Origin: Bacillota bacterium
GTDB lineage: Bacteria; Bacillota_A; Clostridia; Lachnospirales; Lachnospiraceae
DNA: 7,306 nucleotides
Assembly (NCBI GenBank): GCA_023443925.1
Contig: JAEZSL010000267.1
Coordinates: forward strand, 1 to 7,306
Direction of reading: 5' to 3'
Shown one piece after another: positions 1 through 6,590 of this stretch. Within the stretch, counting starts at the first letter, position 1, and every line of letters starts with the position of its first letter. Position numbers and translations under genes: made by a program. The notes under the pieces were generated by a model. That model made no database searches and was not told the origin of the DNA. It saw only the letters and a program-made list of their open reading frames with translations.

Positions 1-260
1 AGGCTAAAGAAGTATTTCCAACTTTTATATCAGTAATATTATTAAATGCATCATACAGAAAATTATAGCTGAAACCGTTATGAGTGATCTTGCTTAAGGT
101 TTGATTGATATAATCATAGGAATTGGTTAGCATAACATAGCCATAAATTTCATTAAGCTATATCTGCAAATTAATAAATTGGGTAAAACCTTATCATAGC
201 ATCCTCCCAGTTATAAGAACCAAGCGGATTAGGTGACATGCCATATTTGCTTAAACACTT
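1..260 (-). pseudogene. Decayed RHS/YD-repeat protein fragment
   Basis: Read on the minus strand, 157 down to 2 is open and encodes a peptide containing YDYINQTLSKITHNG followed by FSYNFLYDAFNNITD. This has the YD-repeat pattern of RHS/wall-associated proteins (Y-x-Y-D-x-x-x-N-I with aromatic strands). In that frame a TAG lies at 160-158. A second piece, 260 down to 171, is in another frame, contains GMSPNPLGSYNWEDAM and ends in TAA at 173-171; I do not recognise this piece on its own. No start codon with a ribosome site is visible, and the fragment continues off the left edge. I see a coding-like remnant broken by a frame change and stops. RHS proteins are large surface or secreted polymorphic proteins, often toxin carriers, and their loci commonly leave orphan fragments. 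Identification of the 1-157 part is fairly firm, that of the 171-260 part weak. No link to the two-component operon is implied. Confidence 0.55.
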
Positions 261-282
261 ATTTAATATAAATTTTTAAGAT

Positions 283-367
283 TTGTATTGATTAAACATA
301 AGTAAAGTGATATCTTTTAAACAGAAAAAATTGTAAAATTATGAGATATAAGAATACCATACTATAA
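283..367 (+). promoter_or_regulatory. Probable promoter region of the two-component operon
   Basis: This very AT-rich stretch lies between the RHS remnant and the response regulator and must carry the promoter if the operon starts here. Two weak sigma-A-like pairs are visible: TTGATT (288-293) with TATCTT (311-316), 17-nt spacer; and TTGTAA (331-336) with TACCAT (355-360), 18-nt spacer. Each hexamer matches consensus at only four of six positions, so I cannot choose between them. I see no obvious operator repeat. Confidence 0.3.
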
Positions 368-375
368 GTTATGAC

Positions 376-380
376 GGAGG
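376..380 (+). promoter_or_regulatory. Ribosome binding site of the response regulator
   Basis: GGAGG lies four bases before the ATG at 385. It fixes the start of the response regulator and agrees with a protein that begins directly at the first beta strand of the receiver domain. Confidence 0.8.
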
Positions 381-384
381 AAAT

Positions 385-1050
385 ATGACACATATTCTCG
401 TTGTGGAGGATAATCCTGATTATCGGGAACTCCTTCAAAATTTTTTAGAAAATGCGGGTTATTACGTTACCATCGCTGAAGATGGTGTTGAGGCATTGGT
501 TATAGCGAAGAAACAGGCCTTTGATTTGATACTGCTGGATATCATGCTGCCTAAAATTGACGGATACGGGGTATGCGAGGTGATCCGGGAGGAATCCAGT
601 ATCCCGATTATCATGCTGACCGCTCTGGACAGCGAGGCTCATCAGGTACGAGGTTTTGATTTACGTATTGATGATTATATTACAAAGCCGGTGTCCATGA
701 CGATTTTACTACATAAAGTAGCCGCAGTACTGCGCAGGTCATCTTCTTCAGAAACGAATAACCTTATTTATCGAAACATCATCTTAGATATTAGCAGCCA
801 CACAGTCAAAGTATCGGGAAACCCTACTGAGTTTACTCTTCGTGAATTTGAAATCCTGCAAGAGTTGCTGCGTGTGCCAGGCGAGGTAGTTTCACGTAAA
901 ATGCTTCTTTCAAAAATATGGAATTATGAATTTTTTGGTGATGAGCGAATCATAGATACACATATAAAAAATATACGTAGAAAGTTAGGGGATGAAGACT
1001 GCATTGAAACAATTCGCGGCTTGGGTTATAAATTACAAAAAGAAAATTAA
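385..1050 (+). CDS. OmpR/PhoB-family response regulator
   Basis: Cytoplasmic transcription factor of a two-component system, 221 residues, the usual length for this family. The receiver domain (about 1-118) has the acidic pair E8/D9, the phospho-acceptor D52 in LLDIMLP, the switch threonine T79 in MLTA, and K101 in ITKP. The winged-helix DNA-binding domain (about 125-219) includes TLREFEIL (151-158), the recognition region DERIIDTHIKNIRRKLGD and the terminal wing RGLGYKL. All phosphorylation residues are present, so it should be functional. The segment before K101 reads FDLRIDDYITKP instead of the more common GADDY form, which I take to be subfamily variation. The gene overlaps the following histidine kinase, its obvious partner. 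The inferred target is the downstream ABC exporter operon, and possibly its own promoter. No specific ortholog name can be given. Confidence 0.95.
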   Translation: MTHILVVEDNPDYRELLQNFLENAGYYVTIAEDGVEALVIAKKQAFDLILLDIMLPKIDGYGVCEVIREESSIPIIMLTALDSEAHQVRGFDLRIDDYITKPVSMTILLHKVAAVLRRSSSSETNNLIYRNIILDISSHTVKVSGNPTEFTLREFEILQELLRVPGEVVSRKMLLSKIWNYEFFGDERIIDTHIKNIRRKLGDEDCIETIRGLGYKLQKEN

Positions 1051-2458
1051 CGGAAGCCTGACTTCTAAAACTTTCCTCATTCTTCTGGCTCTCCTCCTTA
1101 TCCTCTGTGCAATCACCTATACTTTATTCAGCTTGTTTTTACCCTTTGTAAATGAAACGCAAGCTCGCAGTAAACTTGATACCAGGTCAAAAGCTTTGGT
1201 TCAACAACTGCGGCAATGCCCAGCTTCGGAAAGCGGAGAATTTTTTGCGGGTTTTATGCAGGATACCGGTGCTGATTTATATTTATTGGATGAGAACCAT
1301 AAGACGATAAATCTATTCACTTTCACCATAGCTCATAAAACAATTCAGCCCGGGCAGGAATATCCGTTCCGTTTCGCCGGTTCAGATAAGGAATATATTC
1401 TCATCGTTCATTTCAATCCGGCACGTTCCGAAGAGATCAAAAATGCTGTGGAGAGGAGTTTGCCTTGGGTTGGAGGCTTAGTATTAGCAATGTCATTGTT
1501 TGGTGCTTTTTTCTTTTCGCGGTATGCAACCCGTCCAATTGTCCGAATGAGCAAGACAGCAGCTAATCTCGCTGAACTGGATTTTGGCTGGTATTGCCCT
1601 GATCTGCGCGAAGACGAGATCGGTGTGCTGGCCAAAAGTATTAACGAGCTTTCTGATAAGCTGAATGATGCGCTTTCATCACTGCGCCGCCAAAACTTAT
1701 CCCTTGAGAATGAAATAGCACTTGAAAAGGAGCGGGACCGCAAGCGGTTACTCTTCTTTTCCGCCGTGTCCCATGAACTCAAAACACCAATTGCAATTGT
1801 TATTGGGCAGCTAGAAGGTATGCTGGCAGGAATAGGTGTATATAAAGACAAATCAAAATATATTGCTAGGTCGGCTGAAATTCTGCAATCGCTGGATGGA
1901 TTTATAAAGGAAATTATATCGGTTTCTTATCTTGATATTTCAGAAAAAAAGGTGTACGAACTTGTTAACCTGCCCGATGTGCTGGAAGCAGCCATTGGTG
2001 ATAGTTATACTATTTTGGAATCCCGCTCAATAAAACTGAGTATTGACATTGAGTCTGACATTTTTATAATGGGTGACGCGGTTTTACTTAAAAAAGCGTT
2101 TAGAAATGTACTTGACAATGCAGCGATTTATTCTCCTGAGGGCAGCCAGGTTACCGTACAGCTAACACGTAATCAAAATAAAGCAATACTGACAATTGCG
2201 AATAGCGGTTCGCATATCGACGAAGAACATCTTCCCCATCTTTTTGAAGCATTTTATCGTGGAGATAGACATACCGGTGGATACAGGCATGGAAGCGGTC
2301 TTGGGCTGTACATAACCCAAATGATATTGGAAAACCACAGAGTCACTCATGGTATCGAAAACTTCGAAGCAGGAGTAATGTTTACAGCGGTATTTTCATG
2401 TAGTAAAAACTCCACACAAAAAACACAAAACTCCACCCAGTCTTCATACAATATCTGA
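992..2458 (+). CDS. Membrane sensor histidine kinase
   Basis: Partner kinase of the preceding regulator, 488 residues from ATG 992. Domains: TM1 about 27-51, an extracytoplasmic sensor of about 100 residues (52-156), TM2 about 157-176, HAMP about 177-228, a charged linker, then the dimerisation/phospho-acceptor helix with H261 in FSAVSHELKTP. The ATPase domain has the N-box RNVLDNAAIYSPEG (N372, N376) and glycine box GSGLGLYI (434-441). The G1 position reads IANSG, with N404 where many kinases have Asp; such substitutions occur in active kinases. The tail ends in two NSTQ motifs seven residues apart. The start is uncertain: ATG 992 overlaps the regulator by 59 nt and AGGGG abuts it with no spacer. 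However, the next in-frame Met is residue 89, beyond TM1, and I see no ATG, GTG or TTG between 995 and TM1. The first 20 or so residues may not be native. The sensed ligand is unknown. Confidence 0.93.
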   Translation: MKTALKQFAAWVINYKKKINGSLTSKTFLILLALLLILCAITYTLFSLFLPFVNETQARSKLDTRSKALVQQLRQCPASESGEFFAGFMQDTGADLYLLDENHKTINLFTFTIAHKTIQPGQEYPFRFAGSDKEYILIVHFNPARSEEIKNAVERSLPWVGGLVLAMSLFGAFFFSRYATRPIVRMSKTAANLAELDFGWYCPDLREDEIGVLAKSINELSDKLNDALSSLRRQNLSLENEIALEKERDRKRLLFFSAVSHELKTPIAIVIGQLEGMLAGIGVYKDKSKYIARSAEILQSLDGFIKEIISVSYLDISEKKVYELVNLPDVLEAAIGDSYTILESRSIKLSIDIESDIFIMGDAVLLKKAFRNVLDNAAIYSPEGSQVTVQLTRNQNKAILTIANSGSHIDEEHLPHLFEAFYRGDRHTGGYRHGSGLGLYITQMILENHRVTHGIENFEAGVMFTAVFSCSKNSTQKTQNSTQSSYNI

Positions 2459-2464
2459 TATGAT
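2406..2464 (+). promoter_or_regulatory. Candidate operator and promoter for the ABC operon
   Basis: The 10-mer AAAACTCCAC occurs at 2406-2415 and again at 2427-2436, a period of 21 nt, or two helical turns. OmpR-family regulators typically bind direct repeats spaced by helical turns next to the -35 region. A -10-like TATGAT lies at 2459-2464 and another, TACAAT, at 2447-2452; neither has a good -35, as expected for an activated promoter. The site is inside the kinase coding region, where it also encodes the NSTQ repeats, so slippage or coding repetition is the alternative explanation. Its function is inference. Confidence 0.35.
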
Positions 2465-2469
2465 GGATA

Positions 2470-2494
2470 GTGTGAAATAAAAGACATTTCACAC
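2470..2494 (+). other. Hairpin 1 of repeat unit 1
   Basis: GTGTGAAAT (2470-2478) and ATTTCACAC (2486-2494) form a perfect 9-bp stem with a 7-nt loop. Unit 2 keeps a shorter version (TGTGA and TCACA near 2551-2565). In unit 3 the corresponding arms pair only imperfectly. Confidence 0.75.
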
Positions 2495-2504
2495 CCTGAT
2501 TTAA

Positions 2505-2539
2505 GGCAGTAAAACATCTGCAAGCAGATGTTTTATGCC
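2505..2539 (+). other. Hairpin 2 of repeat unit 1
   Basis: The arms from GGCAGTAAAACATCTGC to GCAGATGTTTTATGCC form a stem of about 16 bp with one bulge and a tiny loop. It is followed by CATGGGAGC rather than a T-tract, so factor-independent termination here is unlikely. Confidence 0.75.
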
Positions 2540-2586
2540 ATGGGAGCTAGTGTGAATAGTCTCACAAAAAACACTTGAGCCATTAT

Positions 2587-2611
2587 AAGAATAGCAAAGT
2601 AGGCTATTCTT
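2587..2611 (+). other. Hairpin 2 of repeat unit 2
   Basis: AAGAATAGC (2587-2595) pairs perfectly with GCTATTCTT (2603-2611) around a 7-nt loop. A second small stem, ATGCC/GGCAT (2620-2624 with 2630-2634), lies just before the CATGGG-type end. The arms differ in sequence from those of unit 1 although the hairpin position is kept. Confidence 0.7.
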
Positions 2612-2691
2612 CACAATTTATGCCAGGAAGGCATGGGCGTTAGTGTAATATAAAGGACATTTCGCACCCTGATTTATGGCAGCAAAACATC

Positions 2692-2708
2692 TAAGAGCAG
2701 ATCTCTTA
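2692..2708 (+). other. Hairpin 2 of repeat unit 3
   Basis: TAAGAG (2692-2697) pairs with CTCTTA (2703-2708) around a 5-nt loop. An outer GGCA/TGCC pair, as in unit 1, could extend it across an internal loop. The stem is weaker than in units 1 and 2. Confidence 0.55.
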
Positions 2709-2737
2709 TGCCATGGGAGCTAGTATGATAAATGATT

Positions 2738-2743
2738 AGGAGG
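2738..2743 (+). promoter_or_regulatory. Ribosome binding site of the ABC ATPase
   Basis: A perfect AGGAGG eight bases before ATG 2752. It lies just outside the last repeat unit and is not sequestered by the hairpins I can see. Confidence 0.85.
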
Positions 2744-2751
2744 TATGCAAC

Positions 2752-3615
2752 ATGCAAATTGATGTAAACGATATAACAATGATTTACCCTTCCGGCAAAA
2801 AGGCTTTACAAAATATTACTGTACATATGGATAGCCCGAACCTGATAGGGATTCTCGGTCCAAACGGATCGGGTAAAACCACCCTTATGAAACTGCTGAT
2901 AGCAGGTTTAATTCCGACGAAAGGTGAAATTCTTTTGGATGGGAAAGCACTTCTATCCCAGGAAACACGCTTAAAGTCTATGCTCGGTTATCTGCCCCAA
3001 AACTTTGGACTATTTGATGAACTAACCGTATGGCAGTTTTTGGATTACATGGCTGCTCTGAAAGGTATAAAAAACCGGCAGGAAATTGACAAAGTAATCG
3101 ATCGCACCAGCCTGACAGAAAGCAGAAAAGTGCGTATTCGAAATCTCTCCGGCGGACAACGGCAGCGGGTGGGCATTGCACAGGCTCTTCTCGGTGATCC
3201 CCAGTTCATGCTACTGGACGAGCCTACGGTGGGACTTGATCCGGAGGAACGTGTAAAATTCCGAAATATCTTCTCGGATATGGCTCAGGATAAAATTGTT
3301 TTACTGTCCACACATATTGTTGAGGACGTACAGTCCATATGTAACCGTGTCCTTATCATTAATGATGGGCTGATTCTATTTGACGGCGACCCCTCCGAAT
3401 TAATTGAGCAGACGAAAGGGCATGTGGGTGTCTATTTATCTAAATTGGGTGACTCTGTCCCTGAAGGTTGTCAAGTGGTTTCCAAAATCAATATTGCCAG
3501 TGGCATTCAGTGCCGGATTGTCTCAAAAAATCTTCCGGTTTTCGCCGAAAGTGTCGAACCTACACTGGAGGATGCCTATCTTTATCGAATTGAGAAAGGG
3601 GCGGATAATCAATGA
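2752..3615 (+). CDS. ABC transporter ATP-binding protein
   Basis: Cytoplasmic ATPase that powers the two membrane subunits encoded next, 287 residues. In order: Walker A GPNGSGKTT (36-44, K42), Q-loop Q83 in YLPQNFG, signature LSGGQ (132-136), Walker B FMLLDEP (152-158, catalytic E157), D-loop GLD (161-163) and switch H188 in LLSTHIV. All catalytic residues are intact. The single nucleotide-binding domain followed by a short C-terminal region (about 215-287) fits ATPases that pair with ABC-2-type exporters; such exporters include antimicrobial-peptide efflux systems. The stop overlaps the next start in ATGA, which implies translational coupling and a shared complex. No substrate-binding protein is encoded in the visible operon, which supports export over import. 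The substrate is not deducible. Confidence 0.96.
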   Translation: MQIDVNDITMIYPSGKKALQNITVHMDSPNLIGILGPNGSGKTTLMKLLIAGLIPTKGEILLDGKALLSQETRLKSMLGYLPQNFGLFDELTVWQFLDYMAALKGIKNRQEIDKVIDRTSLTESRKVRIRNLSGGQRQRVGIAQALLGDPQFMLLDEPTVGLDPEERVKFRNIFSDMAQDKIVLLSTHIVEDVQSICNRVLIINDGLILFDGDPSELIEQTKGHVGVYLSKLGDSVPEGCQVVSKINIASGIQCRIVSKNLPVFAESVEPTLEDAYLYRIEKGADNQ

Positions 3616-5771
3616 AGCTCTTTTCTCTCTATCGTGTAGAACTGCGGCGGCTCGCCCTATCCAAATTCGTGTGGGTGATTGCGGTGCTAAGCCTATGTGG
3701 CCCTTTGTTTGGCTACCCGCTTTTAAATAACAGTACCATGTCAAATAAATATATCGTGAATCCGGTTTTGGCTGGGACGGCTATTGGCGGTATACTTTGG
3801 GGGATACTTGCACTGCTGGAATCCGACCGCGTCTACCGTGCGAAAATTGATGTAATGATTGACACAGTGATTTCACCGACTGGTATGATGCTCTCCAGGA
3901 TGTTATCCCTCATCACCCTTTCTTCAGTAACGACACTGATATCTGCAATTGTTTATTTACCTTTTACCATCATAAAAATCAATTATTTATTTAATGCCGG
4001 ACTGTACGCCTGCAGCTTCCTTATCCTGATGCTGCCGACATGGTGGATTTCGATCCTATTTGCTTTGACGCTTTACCAGATTACCCGCCGGGTCGAACTC
4101 GCCGGACTGTTGTACGCAGGATGCATCTATTTCAGTTATAGCCAATTCGTAAGAAACGATTACTTCGCGCATTGGCTGAACCCAATCATAGTCAGTTTTT
4201 CAGACGGCTTTTCCAATGCGCTTATTCTACGTATAACATCATATACCAGGGTTCTTTGGCTGGCTTTAGCGGGAGGAGCGTGGGTGTTCTCATTGCTCTG
4301 CATCCGCCGGTATCAGAAAAGACTGCCAGGCTCCTTTATACGAGGTCTGGGTAAAGTGTATCTTCCGGTTATCTCGGCAGCGCTGTTTTGTATTGGAGTC
4401 ATGCTGTGGGTGTGGCAGCCTTTCATTAACCATGCACCATATGAATGGAAAAATAATATACCTTTCACCGGTAATTCATATTCCCCAAGAGCCACCTATG
4501 CTTCTTACAAACTGACCGCTGGAAAGTCGGGCCGTGTCAGTGGTACTGCAGAGTATATTATTAATAAATCTGACAATTCGGAAATTTTAATCTGGCTTGA
4601 TCCTGGATATAAAATTACTGACATAAGCTATAATGGCAAGAACCTGACATTTAAAACACATGACACCGAGATTAATGAATATAGGGGAACGACATTTACT
4701 CTTCCGAAAGGCAGTGGTGAGAAACTTGTTATTAAATATCAGGGCTTTCCCCAGATGCTGCGGTGTTTTTTGCCTTATTCCTGGGACAACAGCAGCTCTG
4801 CGGATTATGTTTCCCTTAGTAATGCCGCTACTGTGCCCAGCTTCCCCACCTTTTATCTCCCCGAACAATACGATCTGGAGCTGACTCTTCCGGAAAAGCT
4901 CACACCTATTGCAGATCATCAACTACTGATCAATTATAATCAAAACAATGACAAAACGCGAACATGGAAGGCAACAGCCATAACAGGTACTCTTTCGTGG
5001 ATTACGGCCTGCGATTACGAAAGCGTACAATTTCAAGCCGCCGGAACAACCATCAATCTTTTGTATAGTAAAAAGTATGATCAGAACATCAAAAAGTACG
5101 ACATTCCACAATCGATTGCAGACGTTATGAATTATTGTACTGAACATCTTGGACCGTTGTCTTTTGTTGATAATGGTAAGCTCATAATGGTTCAACGCGC
5201 TTCTTCAATCGGAGGCGATGGCGGTAACGCCGGACCTGGGTGGGTAGAGTGGGGTGAATTTTTATTTTCAGAAAAGAATCTCAGTGATCCATTGAAAGGA
5301 GCAGGTGCCGCTGAAGTGTTCGCCCATGAGATCATCCATGAATGGTGGGGCGGACTTGGCGTGTATAGTGAAGACGATGGTTTATGGTCGGATGAAGGTC
5401 TGGATGTCTATACCACCTATCGTATGATGAAGGATAAATACGGAGCACTTTATGCTCAACAGAATTATGTCGATGTTTGGCAAACCGCTGTGGACGTACA
5501 AAACCGCGGATACTATTACCGGCATCCGGAAATGTTACGTAAGTTACCCGCGAAATATCAAGCTGAGTTAAAATATCGGGCAGAGACCACCAACAAATAC
5601 TGCCGCATGCCATTGATGATTTTAAAAGCGGAACAACTGGTCGGCGGTGAGGAAAATATGGATAAGATTTTACAGTCCATCCAACAAAAATACAAATATG
5701 CCAGTCCGCTCACCTATCAGGATTTTTTAGAGGCTTGCGGTTTGAAAGAGAGGGATTTGAACCTTGAATAA
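3612..5771 (+). CDS. ABC-2-type permease fused to M1-like zinc metallopeptidase
   Basis: Membrane subunit of the exporter with a peptidase built in, 719 residues. The N-terminal part (1-270) has about seven hydrophobic segments (roughly 17-37, 52-70, 96-120, 128-154, 160-177, 213-230, 249-269). With a cytoplasmic N-terminus this odd count places the rest outside the cell. Residues about 285-480 look beta-rich, like the N-terminal domain of M1 enzymes. The catalytic region has HEIIH (H572, E573, H576) and, 18 residues later, E595 in WSDEGLD: the gluzincin HEXXH-x18-E zinc site. About 26 residues before it, GWVEW (543-547) sits where M1 aminopeptidases have GXMEN, keeping the Glu (E546) but not the Asn. 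Tyr655 or Tyr663 may be the catalytic tyrosine (inference). Start ATG 3612 overlaps the ATPase stop, with AAGGGG upstream. M1 domains fused to ABC permeases are known, mostly as longer proteins; here the second permease is a separate gene. The substrate is unknown. Confidence 0.9.
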   Translation: MKLFSLYRVELRRLALSKFVWVIAVLSLCGPLFGYPLLNNSTMSNKYIVNPVLAGTAIGGILWGILALLESDRVYRAKIDVMIDTVISPTGMMLSRMLSLITLSSVTTLISAIVYLPFTIIKINYLFNAGLYACSFLILMLPTWWISILFALTLYQITRRVELAGLLYAGCIYFSYSQFVRNDYFAHWLNPIIVSFSDGFSNALILRITSYTRVLWLALAGGAWVFSLLCIRRYQKRLPGSFIRGLGKVYLPVISAALFCIGVMLWVWQPFINHAPYEWKNNIPFTGNSYSPRATYASYKLTAGKSGRVSGTAEYIINKSDNSEILIWLDPGYKITDISYNGKNLTFKTHDTEINEYRGTTFTLPKGSGEKLVIKYQGFPQMLRCFLPYSWDNSSSADYVSLSNAATVPSFPTFYLPEQYDLELTLPEKLTPIADHQLLINYNQNNDKTRTWKATAITGTLSWITACDYESVQFQAAGTTINLLYSKKYDQNIKKYDIPQSIADVMNYCTEHLGPLSFVDNGKLIMVQRASSIGGDGGNAGPGWVEWGEFLFSEKNLSDPLKGAGAAEVFAHEIIHEWWGGLGVYSEDDGLWSDEGLDVYTTYRMMKDKYGALYAQQNYVDVWQTAVDVQNRGYYYRHPEMLRKLPAKYQAELKYRAETTNKYCRMPLMILKAEQLVGGEENMDKILQSIQQKYKYASPLTYQDFLEACGLKERDLNLE
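5749..5754 (+). promoter_or_regulatory. Ribosome binding site of the second permease
   Basis: AGAGGG lies nine bases before the TTG at 5764 and supports that non-ATG start inside the 3' end of the peptidase-permease gene. Confidence 0.6.
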
Positions 5772-6498
5772 GATTTTTAGATATGAGCTTAGAAGGCTTC
5801 TTTGGAACAAGTTTTTTATCGGGCTGCTAGTCATAAATGGTATTTTCGCATGGTATGTTCTGACAACAGAAACCATTGCAGGAGCGGCCTATACCGCACC
5901 TTTTTCAAGCTGGAGCTTTGGAGCATATTTAGCTTCTATCCTGCCACTTTCCATATTGACAGTGTTATTTTTGCTCACTGTTTACTATTCAAAAAAGGAA
6001 AAACAGGTAGAAATACTTACTTCAGTAACCCCTGTGAATAAAGTACGATACGCGTTGATCAGAAGTGCTGCTGTAACGATTTGTTTTCTGACTATCTGCG
6101 CCGTTATATTCGTTCTTGGAATTTATTTTTATATCACTGTATTTGATTACCGGGATATCATCCCTTTCCTCCTGCCTTCGGGAATGATAATGCTGCCCTG
6201 CTTACTATTTTCCTTAGGAATTGGACATCTGGCGGGGCGCATCCATCAAGGGCTGCTTTATGCGCTTATGCTTATAGTGATGGTAGTTGGCTATGCTGGA
6301 TTTAGCGGTAATTTTGATTTCTTTGGGCATTGGTATTTTAGCAGTTATCCTATATCCCTGCCGGTTGTAAATGACGGAGAACCAGCTTTTATACTAAGCT
6401 CCGGATTTTTGATAGCGCGGTTAGTCTACCTTGTTACTGGTGGAATACTGCTAATAATCGGTATTCGCCGGCAGCAGCGAAAAGCAAAAAAGGCATAA
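5764..6498 (+). CDS. ABC transporter permease, six-helix membrane subunit
   Basis: Second membrane subunit of the exporter, 244 residues, with about six hydrophobic helices (roughly 17-34, 52-76, 98-124, 133-154, 162-182, 211-234) and a basic cytoplasmic C-terminus (RRQQRKAKKA). It starts at TTG 5764, overlapping the previous stop by 8 nt; the N-terminus MNKIFRYELRRLLWNKF resembles the start of the preceding fusion protein (LFSLYRVELRRLALSKF), a common ABC-2 permease pattern of a basic amphipathic helix before TM1. This similarity suggests that the two permeases are related half-transporters which pair with a dimer of the ATPase. The TTG start and overlap probably tie its translation to that of the fusion protein. 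It has no peptidase domain. The specific role is not recognisable. Confidence 0.9.
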   Translation: MNKIFRYELRRLLWNKFFIGLLVINGIFAWYVLTTETIAGAAYTAPFSSWSFGAYLASILPLSILTVLFLLTVYYSKKEKQVEILTSVTPVNKVRYALIRSAAVTICFLTICAVIFVLGIYFYITVFDYRDIIPFLLPSGMIMLPCLLFSLGIGHLAGRIHQGLLYALMLIVMVVGYAGFSGNFDFFGHWYFSSYPISLPVVNDGEPAFILSSGFLIARLVYLVTGGILLIIGIRRQQRKAKKA

Positions 6499-6529
6499 CA
6501 TAAAACTGAATAATAATCTTCAACATAAA

Positions 6530-6590
6530 AGCAGTTCCCGATATGGTTTTCTAGTAAATACCATACCGGGAACTGCTCTTATATTTTGCT
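6530..6590 (+). terminator. Strong hairpin terminator of the ABC operon
   Basis: The arms 6530-6547 (AGCAGTTCCCGATATGGT) and 6560-6577 (ACCATACCGGGAACTGCT) form an 18-bp stem with a single A-C mismatch and a 12-nt loop. A T-rich tail (CTTATATTTTGCTT) follows, 32 nt after the last stop codon. On the minus strand the hairpin is followed by TTTTATGTT, so it could act in both directions. Confidence 0.85.

Larger units (their letters stand above)
2468..2727 (+). repeat. Tandem array of three hairpin-bearing repeat units
   Basis: Units lie at 2468-2547 (80 nt), 2548-2640 (93 nt, divergent) and 2641-2720 (80 nt). Units 1 and 3 match at 69 of 80 positions without gaps, by my hand alignment. Each unit begins with TAGTGT and ends with a CATGGG-type motif (CATGGGAGC in units 1 and 3, CATGGGCGT in unit 2). 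A fourth boundary copy, TAGTATGA, lies at 2721. Each unit carries a 5' hairpin and a second hairpin before the CATGGG motif. The array fills the space between kinase and ABC ATPase and would be the 5' leader of the transporter mRNA if transcription starts near 2470. No T-run follows the hairpins, so they are not ordinary terminators. I do not recognise the repeat family. A dispersed intergenic repeat that duplicated here is the main alternative to a cis-acting RNA. Confidence 0.85.

Noticed and set aside
1408..1851. 147-codon minus-strand open frame opposite the kinase
   Set aside because: It is a shadow of the well-supported kinase; its translation is serine/arginine-rich with no domain and no upstream ribosome site that I can see.
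2505..2539. Intrinsic terminator between the kinase and the ABC genes
   Set aside because: The hairpin is strong, but CATGGGAGC follows instead of a T-run.
2536..2578. Small leader peptides in the repeat array (MPWELV in units 1 and 3; a 12-codon frame from ATG 2540)
   Set aside because: No ribosome binding site precedes them, and the two MPWELV copies follow simply from duplication of the repeat.
2468..2727. CRISPR array
   Set aside because: Units are about 80-93 nt with similarity over the whole unit; there is no short identical repeat alternating with unique spacers.
3404..3730. 108-codon plus-strand frame across the ATPase/permease junction
   Set aside because: It is out of frame with both genes, and the ATGA junction and intact domains account for the region.
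4587..4922. 111-codon minus-strand open frame opposite the permease-peptidase
   Set aside because: It lies wholly inside a strong gene and shows no recognisable motif.
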